Source: an uncultured Desulfobacter sp.
Lineage (GTDB): Bacteria > Desulfobacterota > Desulfobacteria > Desulfobacterales > Desulfobacteraceae
Assembly (NCBI RefSeq): GCF_963665355.1
Contig: NZ_OY762229.1
Span: 1,364,001-1,428,000 of the forward strand
Direction: 5' to 3'
DNA length: 64,000 bases
The notes beneath the pieces are model-generated. The model did no database searches and was not told the DNA's origin. It saw only the letters and a program-made list of their open reading frames with translations. A program made the translations under genes and the position numbers. Below, piece after piece: positions 26,286-35,079 of the stretch (positions are counted from its first letter, which is position 1; each line of letters begins with the position of its first letter).

Positions 26286-26908
26286 CGAATATCTGGCTGG
26301 GGCTCTTTTCAGGGATTGCCTTCGGATTTGTAATCCAGCGCATCGGCGCTACCGACGCCAATCGAATGGCCCGATCCCACCTGATGCTGGACGCGGATAT
26401 CCCCCGGTTCATGATCCTGACGGTGGCCTTGTCCGCCGTGGGCCTCTTCGGTCTCCAGGCGGTCGGCGTGGGGCGCATCCTGCCCCTGCCCACCAGCATC
26501 GTGGCCACCGGGCTTGCCGCAGTGATCTTTGGCATCGGGTGGGGGCTGACCGGGTACTGCCCCGGCACCACCTGGGCCGCTGCGGGCGAGGGACGTATGG
26601 ATGCAGTCTTTGCCCTGCTGGGCGGACTGGCCGGGACAGCCATTTTTGCCCAGTTGCATGAAACCCTGATCCCCATTTTATACGATCCCACTAACCTGGG
26701 ACAAATCACCCTGACGGACCTGTTCGGCAATTACGCCCTGGCCGTCACGGTGCTGGCCATAGGTTTCGGTCTGTGCGCCTGGGGCATTGGAAAGCTGTGG
26801 GGATCAGCGGTTCTGCTGAATCGGGATTATGAGACCAGACTGCATGGACATTACCATCTCCATGGATACTGGGTGGATGAATCAATTCCCCGGCAGACTT
26901 CGGATTGA
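26282..26908 (+). CDS. YeeE/YedE-type transporter, second half, with foreign C-terminal tail
   Basis: A 208-residue partner of the preceding protein, with the second conserved cysteine motif IGWGLTGYCPGTTWAAAGEG and four or five membrane helices. The family part ends at WGIGKLWG (about residue 174), where the related shard at 3.7 kb has its stop. Here the frame continues SAVLLNRDYETRLHGHYHLH then GYWVDESIPRQTSD. That tail resembles the C-terminus of the PRC-barrel protein at 59.0 kb (LLTRTYENRLYQHYKRQGYW then VDESVSQ). The gene therefore looks like a recombination chimera. Whether the tail is tolerated or functional is unknown. Confidence 0.85.
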   Translation: MTNIWLGLFSGIAFGFVIQRIGATDANRMARSHLMLDADIPRFMILTVALSAVGLFGLQAVGVGRILPLPTSIVATGLAAVIFGIGWGLTGYCPGTTWAAAGEGRMDAVFALLGGLAGTAIFAQLHETLIPILYDPTNLGQITLTDLFGNYALAVTVLAIGFGLCAWGIGKLWGSAVLLNRDYETRLHGHYHLHGYWVDESIPRQTSD

Positions 26909-27078
26909 ACCCAACTGCGTTCTCACATAAAGGGAGTGCTTGCCAATAAATTGAGGACTGTCAAACATTACTATTTGGGGATTTCAGCAGCTATGGCACT
27001 GGCAACCAAGGCCTTAGCGGGCCAAGGCAATAGCTTGTTAGAGCGGTAATGTCAATCAATAAGGAGGTTATTTGTAAA

Positions 27079-28572
27079 ATGGAACAACAGACTATAAAAG
27101 TACAACAGATTACCGAGCCGGTCTGGCCGGGTTTGAGCCCTGCCCTAAACCCGATCCTGAGTCCGCCTTTGATTATTAGGCCAAAGCGTAGAAAGGAAAT
27201 CCACCATCTTCCGCATTTCATTCAAAAAATGAACGTTGAAAATATGCATCCAGCAGTCATCAAGACCTTTCAGCATTATTATGCAGAGGTCTGCAACGGT
27301 GCCAATGGTATGATTGGGGAAGATGAAATAACCCGCATCAATCCAGTCGACCTTGTTCAGGCGGATCAGCTTGCTGAATTTTCCACGCAAGGGAAAAAAG
27401 CGCTTGATAAAGCCGTTATGATCGTACTCAACGGCGGGCTGGGTACCAGCATGGGGCTTGATAATGCAAAATCGCTGATCCCCGTGAAAAGCTCACGTTC
27501 GTTCATGGAAATCACCATCAACCAAGCATCTCAACAGGGCGTCAGGCTCTGCTTCATGAACAGTTTCACCACCCATAACGATACCCTTAATTTTATTGCA
27601 GCCCAAAATTTTTCCCATCCGGTAGTGCATTTTATTCAGAATAAATTCCCAAAGATTCTAAGAGATACTCTTGGGCCGGCCAGTTGGCTGCAGGATCCAA
27701 GTCTGGAATGGAATCCTCCGGGACACGGTGATATTTATACGGCCATTCATGCGTCCGGGATGTTAGGCCAGCTGCTTGATGCAGGCATTAAATACGCTTT
27801 TATCTCCAACGCGGATAATTTGAGTGGAACTCTGGATGAAGCACTGCTCGGTTATTTCGTTGAATCCAGAATCCCTTTCATGATGGAAGTCTCAAAAAGA
27901 ACCCCTTCTGATATCAAGGGCGGACACATCGCCAGAAGGAAAGACGGACGCCTGGTTTTAAGAGAAATTTCCCAATGCCCCCAAAAGGACCTGGTGCATT
28001 TTCAAGATATTCTTCGCCATTGTTTTTTCAACACCAATAATATCTGGATAGATCTTGAAGAACTCAGTAAACAGATTAAAAACGACGGATTGATTCGGCT
28101 TCCGATGATCCTTAATCCCAAGAGCCTTGATCCAAATGATGAAACTTCTCCCCCGGTTTATCAGGTCGAAACTGCAATGGGGAGCGCTATTTCATTGTTT
28201 GAAGACGCCAGGGCCGTTGCCGTTGAAAGAGATCGCTTTTCCCCTGTCAAAACTTGTAACGACCTTCTGGTTCTCCAATCAGATCGCGTTCTTCTAACTC
28301 ATGACAGCAAGCTGATACCAAATCCTGAAAACAAGGATGAAACGATACACGTTCAGCTCGACCCGAAGTTTTACGGGAAAATAGACAGGTTCCAGGAACG
28401 CTTCCCTTTTGGTCCGCCATCTCTCACTGGCTGCCGTTCTTTGACTGTTGAAGGCGATGTCCGTTTCGAACGTAACGTTGTCCTGAACGGCCGGGTTACC
28501 ATCTGCAACAAGAGGAAAAATCAGGAAATCATTAAAGCGGAATCAATTGTAACCAGTGACCTTCAATTCTAA
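27079..28572 (+). CDS. UTP-glucose-1-phosphate uridylyltransferase (UDPGP family)
   Basis: A 497-residue enzyme making UDP-glucose from UTP and glucose-1-phosphate. It belongs to the eukaryote-like UDPGP family, not the GalU family: nucleotide loop VMIVLNGGLGTSMGLDNAKS, then MNSFTTHNDT, WNPPGHGDIYTAIHASGMLG and FISNADNLSGTLD, and the C-terminal beta-helix (FERNVVLNGRVTICNKRKN). I start it at ATG 27079: AAGGAGG lies upstream and the shard at 3.28 kb is homologous from exactly this codon. An in-frame ATG at 27049 lies before the ribosome site. It heads the trehalose/glucan cluster and could supply UDP-glucose for trehalose-phosphate synthesis encoded elsewhere. Confidence 0.93.
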   Translation: MEQQTIKVQQITEPVWPGLSPALNPILSPPLIIRPKRRKEIHHLPHFIQKMNVENMHPAVIKTFQHYYAEVCNGANGMIGEDEITRINPVDLVQADQLAEFSTQGKKALDKAVMIVLNGGLGTSMGLDNAKSLIPVKSSRSFMEITINQASQQGVRLCFMNSFTTHNDTLNFIAAQNFSHPVVHFIQNKFPKILRDTLGPASWLQDPSLEWNPPGHGDIYTAIHASGMLGQLLDAGIKYAFISNADNLSGTLDEALLGYFVESRIPFMMEVSKRTPSDIKGGHIARRKDGRLVLREISQCPQKDLVHFQDILRHCFFNTNNIWIDLEELSKQIKNDGLIRLPMILNPKSLDPNDETSPPVYQVETAMGSAISLFEDARAVAVERDRFSPVKTCNDLLVLQSDRVLLTHDSKLIPNPENKDETIHVQLDPKFYGKIDRFQERFPFGPPSLTGCRSLTVEGDVRFERNVVLNGRVTICNKRKNQEIIKAESIVTSDLQF

Positions 28573-28667
28573 CCCTTACCGGGGAATGTCTTGGGTGGTT
28601 CAAAGAATAAATAAAAACAATTGAAAAGAAAAGATTATTACAGGCATCACTTGAAAGGACAAGGTTC

Positions 28668-30239
28668 ATGAATCAGACAGGTTATGAAATTTTAAAAGAA
28701 AATTGTGATGGTGTTATTTTTGACCTTGACGGCGTGATCACCCAGACCGCAAAAGTGCATGCCAAGGCATGGAAAATCCTTTTTGACGGGTATTTAAAAG
28801 AACGGGCAGCCCGGGAAAATGAAAATTTCATCCCTTTTGACATGGACAAAGATTACCGTACCTTTGTGGACGGAAAACCCCGTTACGATGGGATAGAATC
28901 TTTTCTCACTTCCCGCGAAATTGACCTGTCCCGGGGAGATCCTTCAGATGGGCCGGGCAAAGAAACCATATATGGTCTTGGCAATCAGAAAAACGAAATT
29001 TTCAATGACTTTCTGCAACAACAGGGGGCCACAGTATACGAAGATACTTTGAGCCTGGTGTATGAATTAAAAAAACAAGGCTGGAAAACAGCTGTAATTT
29101 CAGCCAGCAAAAACTGCATTCCAGTGCTTAGGTCTGTTGGTATTTTAGACTGGTTTGATACGGTGGTGGACGGCATCCTTTCCGAGCAGCTTGGAATAAA
29201 AGGAAAACCTGAACCGGATATATTTTTTGAGGCTGCCCGCCGTATTGGGGTCACCCCTGCAAGGACAGCTGTTTTTGAAGATGCAACCGCAGGGGTAAGT
29301 GCTGCAAAAAAAAGCGGGTTTTACCAGGTAATCGGTGTGGACAGAGCAAAAAATGAAGGCATTCTTAAAAAAGCGGGCGCAGATGTTGTTTTTTCAGATC
29401 TGTGTGACATCCGCATCAATGGCAGACTGCCGGTCAGAAAAAAACAAATGGCATCCCTGCCCCCTGCACTGGACCATATTCAGGATATTTTACAGCAGGC
29501 AGGTGACAGGAAACCAGTCCTTTTTCTGGATTATGACGGCACCCTGACCCCTATCGTCAATGATCCGGAAAAGGCATTTCTTGATCAGGGCACAAGACAA
29601 ATACTGGAAAAAGTGGCTGAAAAATGGGTAGTTGCCGTCATCAGCGGCAGGGACCTTAGGACCATTCAACAGTTTGTACAACTGGACAATCTCTATTTTG
29701 CCGGCAGCCACGGCTTTGATATTGCCGGTCCCGCGAACTTGACCCTTGAAATGCAGAAGGGAAAGGATTTTCTGCCGGTTCTGGACATTGCCCAGGGCCA
29801 TCTGGAAGAAAAACTGGCAGACATACCAGGTGCTGCCATTGAACGTAAAAAATTTTCCATTGCCATCCATTACCGGAACGTAAAACAAACAGCAGCACAA
29901 TCAGTCAAACAGGCGGTTCGCCAGGTACAGGCAGCGCATCCTGAACTGCGCATCACTGAAGGCAAAAAAGTGTTTGAACTGCAGCCGGATATTGACTGGC
30001 ACAAAGGCAAAGCCTTGATATGGCTGATGGAAAAACTCAACTTAGACCAGGATACATATTATCCCCTGTATATTGGTGATGATATAACTGATGAAGATGC
30101 ATTTGAGACGCTGGAAAAAATCGGCACCAGTATTATTGTCAAAGGCAGTTTTCACCCGACGTCAGCAGATTTTGTACTTGAAAATACCCGGGAAACCGCC
30201 GCATTTTTAATAAAGCTGTTTGATGAAAAGGAAAAATGA
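28668..30239 (+). CDS. Fusion of beta-phosphoglucomutase-like HAD and trehalose-6-phosphatase
   Basis: A 523-residue fusion of two HAD phosphohydrolase units. Residues 1-250 are beta-PGM-like: catalytic Asp19/Asp21 in VIFDLDGVITQTAKVHAKAW, then KTAVISASKNCIPVLRSVGI and AVFEDATAGVSAAKKSGFYQ. Residues 280-523 are an OtsB-type trehalose-6-phosphate phosphatase: Asp288/Asp290 in VLFLDYDGTLTPIVNDPEKA, then VVAVISGRDLRTIQQFVQL, GSHGFDI and YIGDDITDEDAFETL. It is immediately followed by a GH65 gene. Together the three domains reproduce the order of mycobacterial OtsB1 (Rv2006), here in two genes. The first domain could isomerise beta-glucose-1-phosphate released by GH65. The second would make trehalose, but no otsA is in the window. 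Confidence 0.9.
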   Translation: MNQTGYEILKENCDGVIFDLDGVITQTAKVHAKAWKILFDGYLKERAARENENFIPFDMDKDYRTFVDGKPRYDGIESFLTSREIDLSRGDPSDGPGKETIYGLGNQKNEIFNDFLQQQGATVYEDTLSLVYELKKQGWKTAVISASKNCIPVLRSVGILDWFDTVVDGILSEQLGIKGKPEPDIFFEAARRIGVTPARTAVFEDATAGVSAAKKSGFYQVIGVDRAKNEGILKKAGADVVFSDLCDIRINGRLPVRKKQMASLPPALDHIQDILQQAGDRKPVLFLDYDGTLTPIVNDPEKAFLDQGTRQILEKVAEKWVVAVISGRDLRTIQQFVQLDNLYFAGSHGFDIAGPANLTLEMQKGKDFLPVLDIAQGHLEEKLADIPGAAIERKKFSIAIHYRNVKQTAAQSVKQAVRQVQAAHPELRITEGKKVFELQPDIDWHKGKALIWLMEKLNLDQDTYYPLYIGDDITDEDAFETLEKIGTSIIVKGSFHPTSADFVLENTRETAAFLIKLFDEKEK

Positions 30240-30240
30240 T

Positions 30241-32649
30241 ATGACTGCCTGGAATTTAACCTATGAGACCTATAAGCCACAGGATCAGGGACTTCGTGAA
30301 GCCCTGTGCACACTGGGGAACGGCTATTTCGCCACCCGTGGGGCCAGTGCCCAGGTGTCTGCCGGTGACATCCATTATCCCGGCACCTATCTGGCCGGGG
30401 GATACAACCGGCTTACAACCGTCATTGCCGGCAAGGAAATTGAAAACGAAGACCTTGTTAATATGCCCAACTGGCTCTATCTTAAATTTCGTTTCACTGA
30501 TGGACAATGGTTCTCCCCTGAAACCGCAACCATCCGCTCTTATTGCCAGGATCTTGATATGAAAAACGGGGTTCTCATCCATATCGTTGTTTTTGAGGAT
30601 GAACAGGAACGCCGCATCAGGATGGAAGAGCACCGCATTGTTCATATGGGAGACCGGCACACGGCTGCCATACGGGTATTGTTAACCAGTGAAAACCAAA
30701 CAGGGTCCCTTGAGGTGGAATCTGCCATTGACGGCACGGTCCGGAACCAGGGTGTGAAGCGATACCGTGATCTGAACAGCCAGCACCTGGAAATTCTGGA
30801 AAGTGAATCAACCCAGAACGAACCGGTATTTTTAAAAGTGCAGACCGTCCAGTCTGAACTGCGGGTGGCCATGGCAGCCAGAACCCGGATAATAAAAAAA
30901 GGCAGGCCCTTGGATTTACAGGCAGAGCTGATAAATGACAATGGATATGTCGGCAAACGCTATACCGTGGATATCAGCCAGGGAGAAACCATTCAGGTGG
31001 AAAAAATCGTTCTGGTGTACACATCGCGTGATATTGCCATCTCTGAATGCGGCTTGGCCGTCAGGACAAGAATCCTGCATGCCCCGGAATTTGATGACCT
31101 GCTTGCCAGCCATAAACTGGTTTGGAAACAATTTTGGCGGCGGTCTGACATGAAAATGACTGACCGTAGAAAAAAACGCCAGTCCCTCCGTCCGGAGATG
31201 GTTGTCAGGCTGTATACCTTCCATCTGCTTCAGACCGTATCCAAACAGACCATTGATTTGGATGTAGGCGTGCCCGCCAGGGGATGGCATGGCGAGGCCT
31301 ACCGGGGGCATATTTTCTGGGATGAACTGTATATTTACCCGTTTATCACCCTGCAGTATCCGGAAATCACCCGCTCTCTTCTGCTTTACCGGTACCGCAG
31401 GCTGGATATGGCCCGTGCCGCTGCCAGGGAAGCCGGATACAAGGGCGCCATGTTCCCATGGCAAAGCAGCAGCAGCGGCAGGGAAGAAAGCCAGACAATG
31501 CACCTGAACCCCGAATCAGGACGGTGGCTCCCGGATAATTCCCATTTCCAGAAACATGTGAATGCAGCCATTGCATTCAATATCTGGAAATATTTCGAAT
31601 CCACCGGAGATATCCAGTTCATGTGTGAATATGGTGCAGAGGTTTTGTTTGAAATTGCCCGGTTCTGGGCAAGCATTGCCACCTATAACAAAGATCTTGA
31701 CCGGTATGAAATCCTCAAGGTGATGGGGCCTGATGAATACCATGATGCCTATCCGGATGCAGAGGCACCCGGGCTGGACAATAATGCCTATACCAATGTC
31801 ATGGCCACATGGGTATTGACCCGGGCCCTGAATGCCCTGGACATTCTGCCCAGGGACCGGGTTGAGGAGCTGTGTGAAACCCTGGGGATCACAGAATCAG
31901 AAATAGAATTGTGGTGGGATATCAGCCGGAAAATGCGGGTCATCTTTCATGATGACAACATCATCAGCCAGTTTGAGCATTATGACCAGCTCAAGGAGCT
32001 TGACTGGGATAAATACAGGAAAAAATATCCCAATATCCAGCGCATGGACCGGATACTGGAAACCGAAGGAGACAGCGCCAACAACTATAAGGTAACAAAG
32101 CAGGCAGATGTTCTCATGCTGTTTTACCTGTTTTCCGCACCTGAACTTAAAACACTGTTCAAACAATTGAATTATCCCTTTGAGTACGAGACGATTCCAA
32201 AAAACATAGACTATTATGTCCGCCGTACCTCCTATGGTTCTTCCTTGAGCTGGGTGGTCCATTCCTGGGTTCTGGCCCGTTTGGACAGGAAACGCTCCTG
32301 GAAATTTTTCTTAAAAGCCCTTCAAAGCGATATTGATGATATCCAGGGGGGCACCACCCAGGAAGGGATTCATCTGGGTGCCATGGCCGGCTCCATAAAT
32401 CTTATTCAGGAAGCCTATATGGGCATAAAAACCCGGGGTGATTTTCTCTGGGTCAATCCGGAGCTGCCTGAAGTACTTGAGAAACTGAGAATGCAGGTGC
32501 GGCACAGGGGCAGCACCCTGGCATTTGAAACAACCCAGGATATGTGCAAAATCACCCTCTTATGCAGCCCGAAAAATACGTTTAAATTCGGATTCAATGA
32601 CAATATGTATGAACTGGCAGTCGGGGCCACCAGAAAATTTCACATCTGA
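30241..32649 (+). CDS. GH65 trehalose/kojibiose-type glycoside phosphorylase or hydrolase
   Basis: An 802-residue GH65 enzyme. It has the N-terminal beta-sandwich (LGNGYFATRGASAQVSAGDI), the (alpha/alpha)6 barrel with ARGWHGEAYRGHIFWDELYI, the catalytic acid Glu499 in MGPDEYHDAYPDAEAPGLDN, and KQADVLMLFYLFSA and RRTSYGSSLSWVVHSWVLAR later. GH65 members cleave trehalose, maltose, kojibiose or similar disaccharides by phosphorolysis, releasing beta-glucose-1-phosphate, or by hydrolysis; the specificity is not readable. The beta-PGM-like domain in the preceding gene favours phosphorolysis of trehalose. The start is ATG 30241, one base after the preceding stop, with AAGGAAA upstream. Confidence 0.92.
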   Translation: MTAWNLTYETYKPQDQGLREALCTLGNGYFATRGASAQVSAGDIHYPGTYLAGGYNRLTTVIAGKEIENEDLVNMPNWLYLKFRFTDGQWFSPETATIRSYCQDLDMKNGVLIHIVVFEDEQERRIRMEEHRIVHMGDRHTAAIRVLLTSENQTGSLEVESAIDGTVRNQGVKRYRDLNSQHLEILESESTQNEPVFLKVQTVQSELRVAMAARTRIIKKGRPLDLQAELINDNGYVGKRYTVDISQGETIQVEKIVLVYTSRDIAISECGLAVRTRILHAPEFDDLLASHKLVWKQFWRRSDMKMTDRRKKRQSLRPEMVVRLYTFHLLQTVSKQTIDLDVGVPARGWHGEAYRGHIFWDELYIYPFITLQYPEITRSLLLYRYRRLDMARAAAREAGYKGAMFPWQSSSSGREESQTMHLNPESGRWLPDNSHFQKHVNAAIAFNIWKYFESTGDIQFMCEYGAEVLFEIARFWASIATYNKDLDRYEILKVMGPDEYHDAYPDAEAPGLDNNAYTNVMATWVLTRALNALDILPRDRVEELCETLGITESEIELWWDISRKMRVIFHDDNIISQFEHYDQLKELDWDKYRKKYPNIQRMDRILETEGDSANNYKVTKQADVLMLFYLFSAPELKTLFKQLNYPFEYETIPKNIDYYVRRTSYGSSLSWVVHSWVLARLDRKRSWKFFLKALQSDIDDIQGGTTQEGIHLGAMAGSINLIQEAYMGIKTRGDFLWVNPELPEVLEKLRMQVRHRGSTLAFETTQDMCKITLLCSPKNTFKFGFNDNMYELAVGATRKFHI

Positions 32650-32937
32650 CCCCCGGCCCATTCGGCTGCGCATGGTGGGTTGGCTATGCTGTGGCTTGGT
32701 CTGTTTCATGACAAAAATGACAGGTTATGCCCCGGGTAAAGATTCCGGGCAAATGTGATCTAACGGTCGCATATGACCTTCTATGTTGGGTTGCTGATCA
32801 CTGGATTGAAAACAGCAAACAATGATATTTTATGCTTAAAAATAAATATGATGTACAAATTAACCACGGGATTTTGAACCCTGGCATAATAATCGCTATG
32901 TATCTATAAAGTATATAGAGCTGTAGATCTGTAGATT
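32650..32937. other. Gap between GH65 and glgX, with repeat R2 copy 2
   Basis: The 288-bp gap is the largest break inside the glucan cluster and may carry a second promoter. It contains repeat R2 (32825-32909), matching 22431-22510 in inverted orientation, with a 25-codon frame from ATG 32832 (MLKNKYDVQINHGILNPGII) and no ribosome site. The last 40 bp are AT-rich. No clear terminator follows the GH65 gene. Confidence 0.5.
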
Positions 32938-35079
32938 ATGTGTCAAGATAACCCAGAACCCGGAAGGATAATTTGTAATTTGAAAACATGGCCAGGACAA
33001 CCCTATCCATTAGGTGCTGTATTTGATGGCTCCGGAACCAACTTTTCCTTGTTTTCCGAGATTGCCGAGCGTGTAGAACTCTGCCTCTTTGACGAGCAAG
33101 GCGTTGAGACGCGTGTTAACCTGTCTGAAGTGACGGGCTATTGCTGGCACGCATACCTGCCCTTTGTGGAGCCGGGCCAGCGATATGGGTTTCGTATTCA
33201 TGGCCCCTGGGACCCTTCCCGGGGACTTTGCTGCAATCCTGCCAAGCTGCTGCTGGACCCGTATGCCAAAGCCATGGATGGACAGGTGCAATGGGATGAG
33301 GCTGTATTCCCGTATCCCTTTGATGACGGTCCCGGCATCCGCAGCGACACTGACAGCGCCCCCTTCATGCCCAAGAGCGTGGTTCATCAGCCCCATTTCG
33401 ACTGGAGCGGAGACCGTAGCCTGCGGATACCCTGGCATGAAACCGTGATCTATGAAACCCATGTAAAAGGGTTCACCGCCCGCCATCCAGGCGTCCCCCC
33501 TGACATGTCGGGCACCTATGCAGGTCTTGCGCATCCCGCGATTATTGAATACCTCAAGGTCCTGGGTGTCACAGCCGTTGAACTGATGCCGGTTCATTTT
33601 TTTATCGATGACAAGCACCTGGTTGATCAGGGACTGAAAAACTACTGGGGCTATAATTCCATCGGGTATTTTGCACCCCACATCGTATATGCGGCAGACA
33701 ACCGTCCCGGCGGTGTTGTGGCTGAATTCAAACAGATGGTGAAAACCCTTCACCAGGCCGGTCTGGAAGTTATTCTGGATGTGGTTTACAACCACACGGC
33801 AGAGGGAAATCACCTGGGACCCATGTTCAGTTTTAAGGGAATTGACAACACCTATTATTATCGTCTTACCGATGATCTGCAATACTACATGGATTATACC
33901 GGCACCGGTAATACCCTGAATATGCGCAATCCCCATGTTTTGCAGCTTGTCATGGATTCTTTGCGGTACTGGGTTTTGGAAATGCATGTGGACGGGTTCC
34001 GGTTTGATCTGGCATCTGCCCTGGCAAGAGAACTGCATGATGTGGACCGGCTGTCTGCTTTTTTTGATATCATCCAGCAGGATCCTGTTATCAGCCAGGT
34101 CAAGCTTATTGCCGAACCCTGGGATGTGGGTGAGGGCGGCTACCAGGTCGGCAATTTTCCGCCGGTGTGGACCGAATGGAACGGCAAATACCGGGACTGC
34201 GTCCGTGATTTCTGGCGGGGGGAGAAGCGGACCATGGGCGAGTTTGCCGCCCGGTTTACCGGCAGTTCCGATCTGTACGAAAACACCTCGCGCCTGCCCT
34301 ATGCCAGCATCAATTTTATCACGGCCCATGATGGGTTCACCCTGCATGATCTGGTTTCCTATAATGAAAAGCATAACATGGCCAACGGCGAGGAAAACCT
34401 TGATGGGGAAGATTACAACCGTTCCTGGAACTGCGGTGAGGAGGGTGAAACCGACCAGCCGAAGATACTTGAGCTGCGAAATCTGCAACAGCGAAACTTT
34501 CTTGCAACCCTGCTCCTTTCCCAGGGCGTGCCCATGCTTTCAGGCGGAGATGAAATCGGACGCACCCAGCAGGGGAACAACAATGCCTACGGCCAGGACA
34601 ATGAACTTTCCTGGTACAACTGGGAAAATAAAGACGAAGCGTTGCTGGATTTTTGTAAAAAACTTATCCAGTACCGAAGAGACCACCCGGCTTTCCGGCG
34701 CCGGGGGTGGTTCCATGGCCGGTCGATTCATGGCAGCGATGTTGACGACATCCGGTGGTTCACCATGGCAGGGGAGCAGATGGCTGAAGAGGACTGGGGA
34801 CTGGGGTTCACAAAATCCATGGGCGTATTTTTGAATGGCGCCACCATTCCCAACCCCAATCCCCGGGGTGAACCGGTAATTGATGACAACTTTTACCTGA
34901 TTTTCAATGCCCTTCATAACCCCTTGCAATTTGTTCTTCCCGGCCTTGATTATGGGGCCCACTGGGTAAAGGATCTGGATACCCAGACCGGGTGGCTGGA
35001 AGAACAAAAATTATTGAAAGCAGGGGACACAATCAGGGTTGCGGCCCGTTCCCTGGTGGTACTGCGTCATGAAACCTGA
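32938..35079 (+). CDS. glgX: Glycogen debranching enzyme (isoamylase-type, GH13_11)
   Basis: A 713-residue enzyme hydrolysing alpha-1,6 branches. It has an N-terminal CBM48 (YPLGAVFDGSGTNFSLFSEI) and the catalytic GH13 barrel: DVVYNHTAEGNHLGP (region I), the nucleophile in VDGFRFDLASALARELHDVD, the acid in LIAEPWDVGEGGYQVGNFPP and INFITAHDGFTLHDLVSYNE (region IV). GRTQQGNNNAYGQDNELSWY is typical of GlgX/TreX. TreX-type members operate with TreY and TreZ, which follow directly, so debranching to free chains for trehalose formation is likely. The ATG 32938 lacks a clear ribosome site. It overlaps treY by 11 bp. Confidence 0.95.
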   Translation: MCQDNPEPGRIICNLKTWPGQPYPLGAVFDGSGTNFSLFSEIAERVELCLFDEQGVETRVNLSEVTGYCWHAYLPFVEPGQRYGFRIHGPWDPSRGLCCNPAKLLLDPYAKAMDGQVQWDEAVFPYPFDDGPGIRSDTDSAPFMPKSVVHQPHFDWSGDRSLRIPWHETVIYETHVKGFTARHPGVPPDMSGTYAGLAHPAIIEYLKVLGVTAVELMPVHFFIDDKHLVDQGLKNYWGYNSIGYFAPHIVYAADNRPGGVVAEFKQMVKTLHQAGLEVILDVVYNHTAEGNHLGPMFSFKGIDNTYYYRLTDDLQYYMDYTGTGNTLNMRNPHVLQLVMDSLRYWVLEMHVDGFRFDLASALARELHDVDRLSAFFDIIQQDPVISQVKLIAEPWDVGEGGYQVGNFPPVWTEWNGKYRDCVRDFWRGEKRTMGEFAARFTGSSDLYENTSRLPYASINFITAHDGFTLHDLVSYNEKHNMANGEENLDGEDYNRSWNCGEEGETDQPKILELRNLQQRNFLATLLLSQGVPMLSGGDEIGRTQQGNNNAYGQDNELSWYNWENKDEALLDFCKKLIQYRRDHPAFRRRGWFHGRSIHGSDVDDIRWFTMAGEQMAEEDWGLGFTKSMGVFLNGATIPNPNPRGEPVIDDNFYLIFNALHNPLQFVLPGLDYGAHWVKDLDTQTGWLEEQKLLKAGDTIRVAARSLVVLRHET

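Noticed and set aside
26908-27048. attC-like site upstream of the UDPGP gene (ACCCAAC ... GTTAGAG with internal pairing)
   Set aside because: The outer boxes are poor complements, the spacing is loose and no cassette array is present; not enough to call an integron site.
33010-34488. 492-codon minus-strand open frame opposite glgX
   Set aside because: It is the antisense shadow of a well-conserved GC-biased gene; its residues show no domain and there is no ribosome site.
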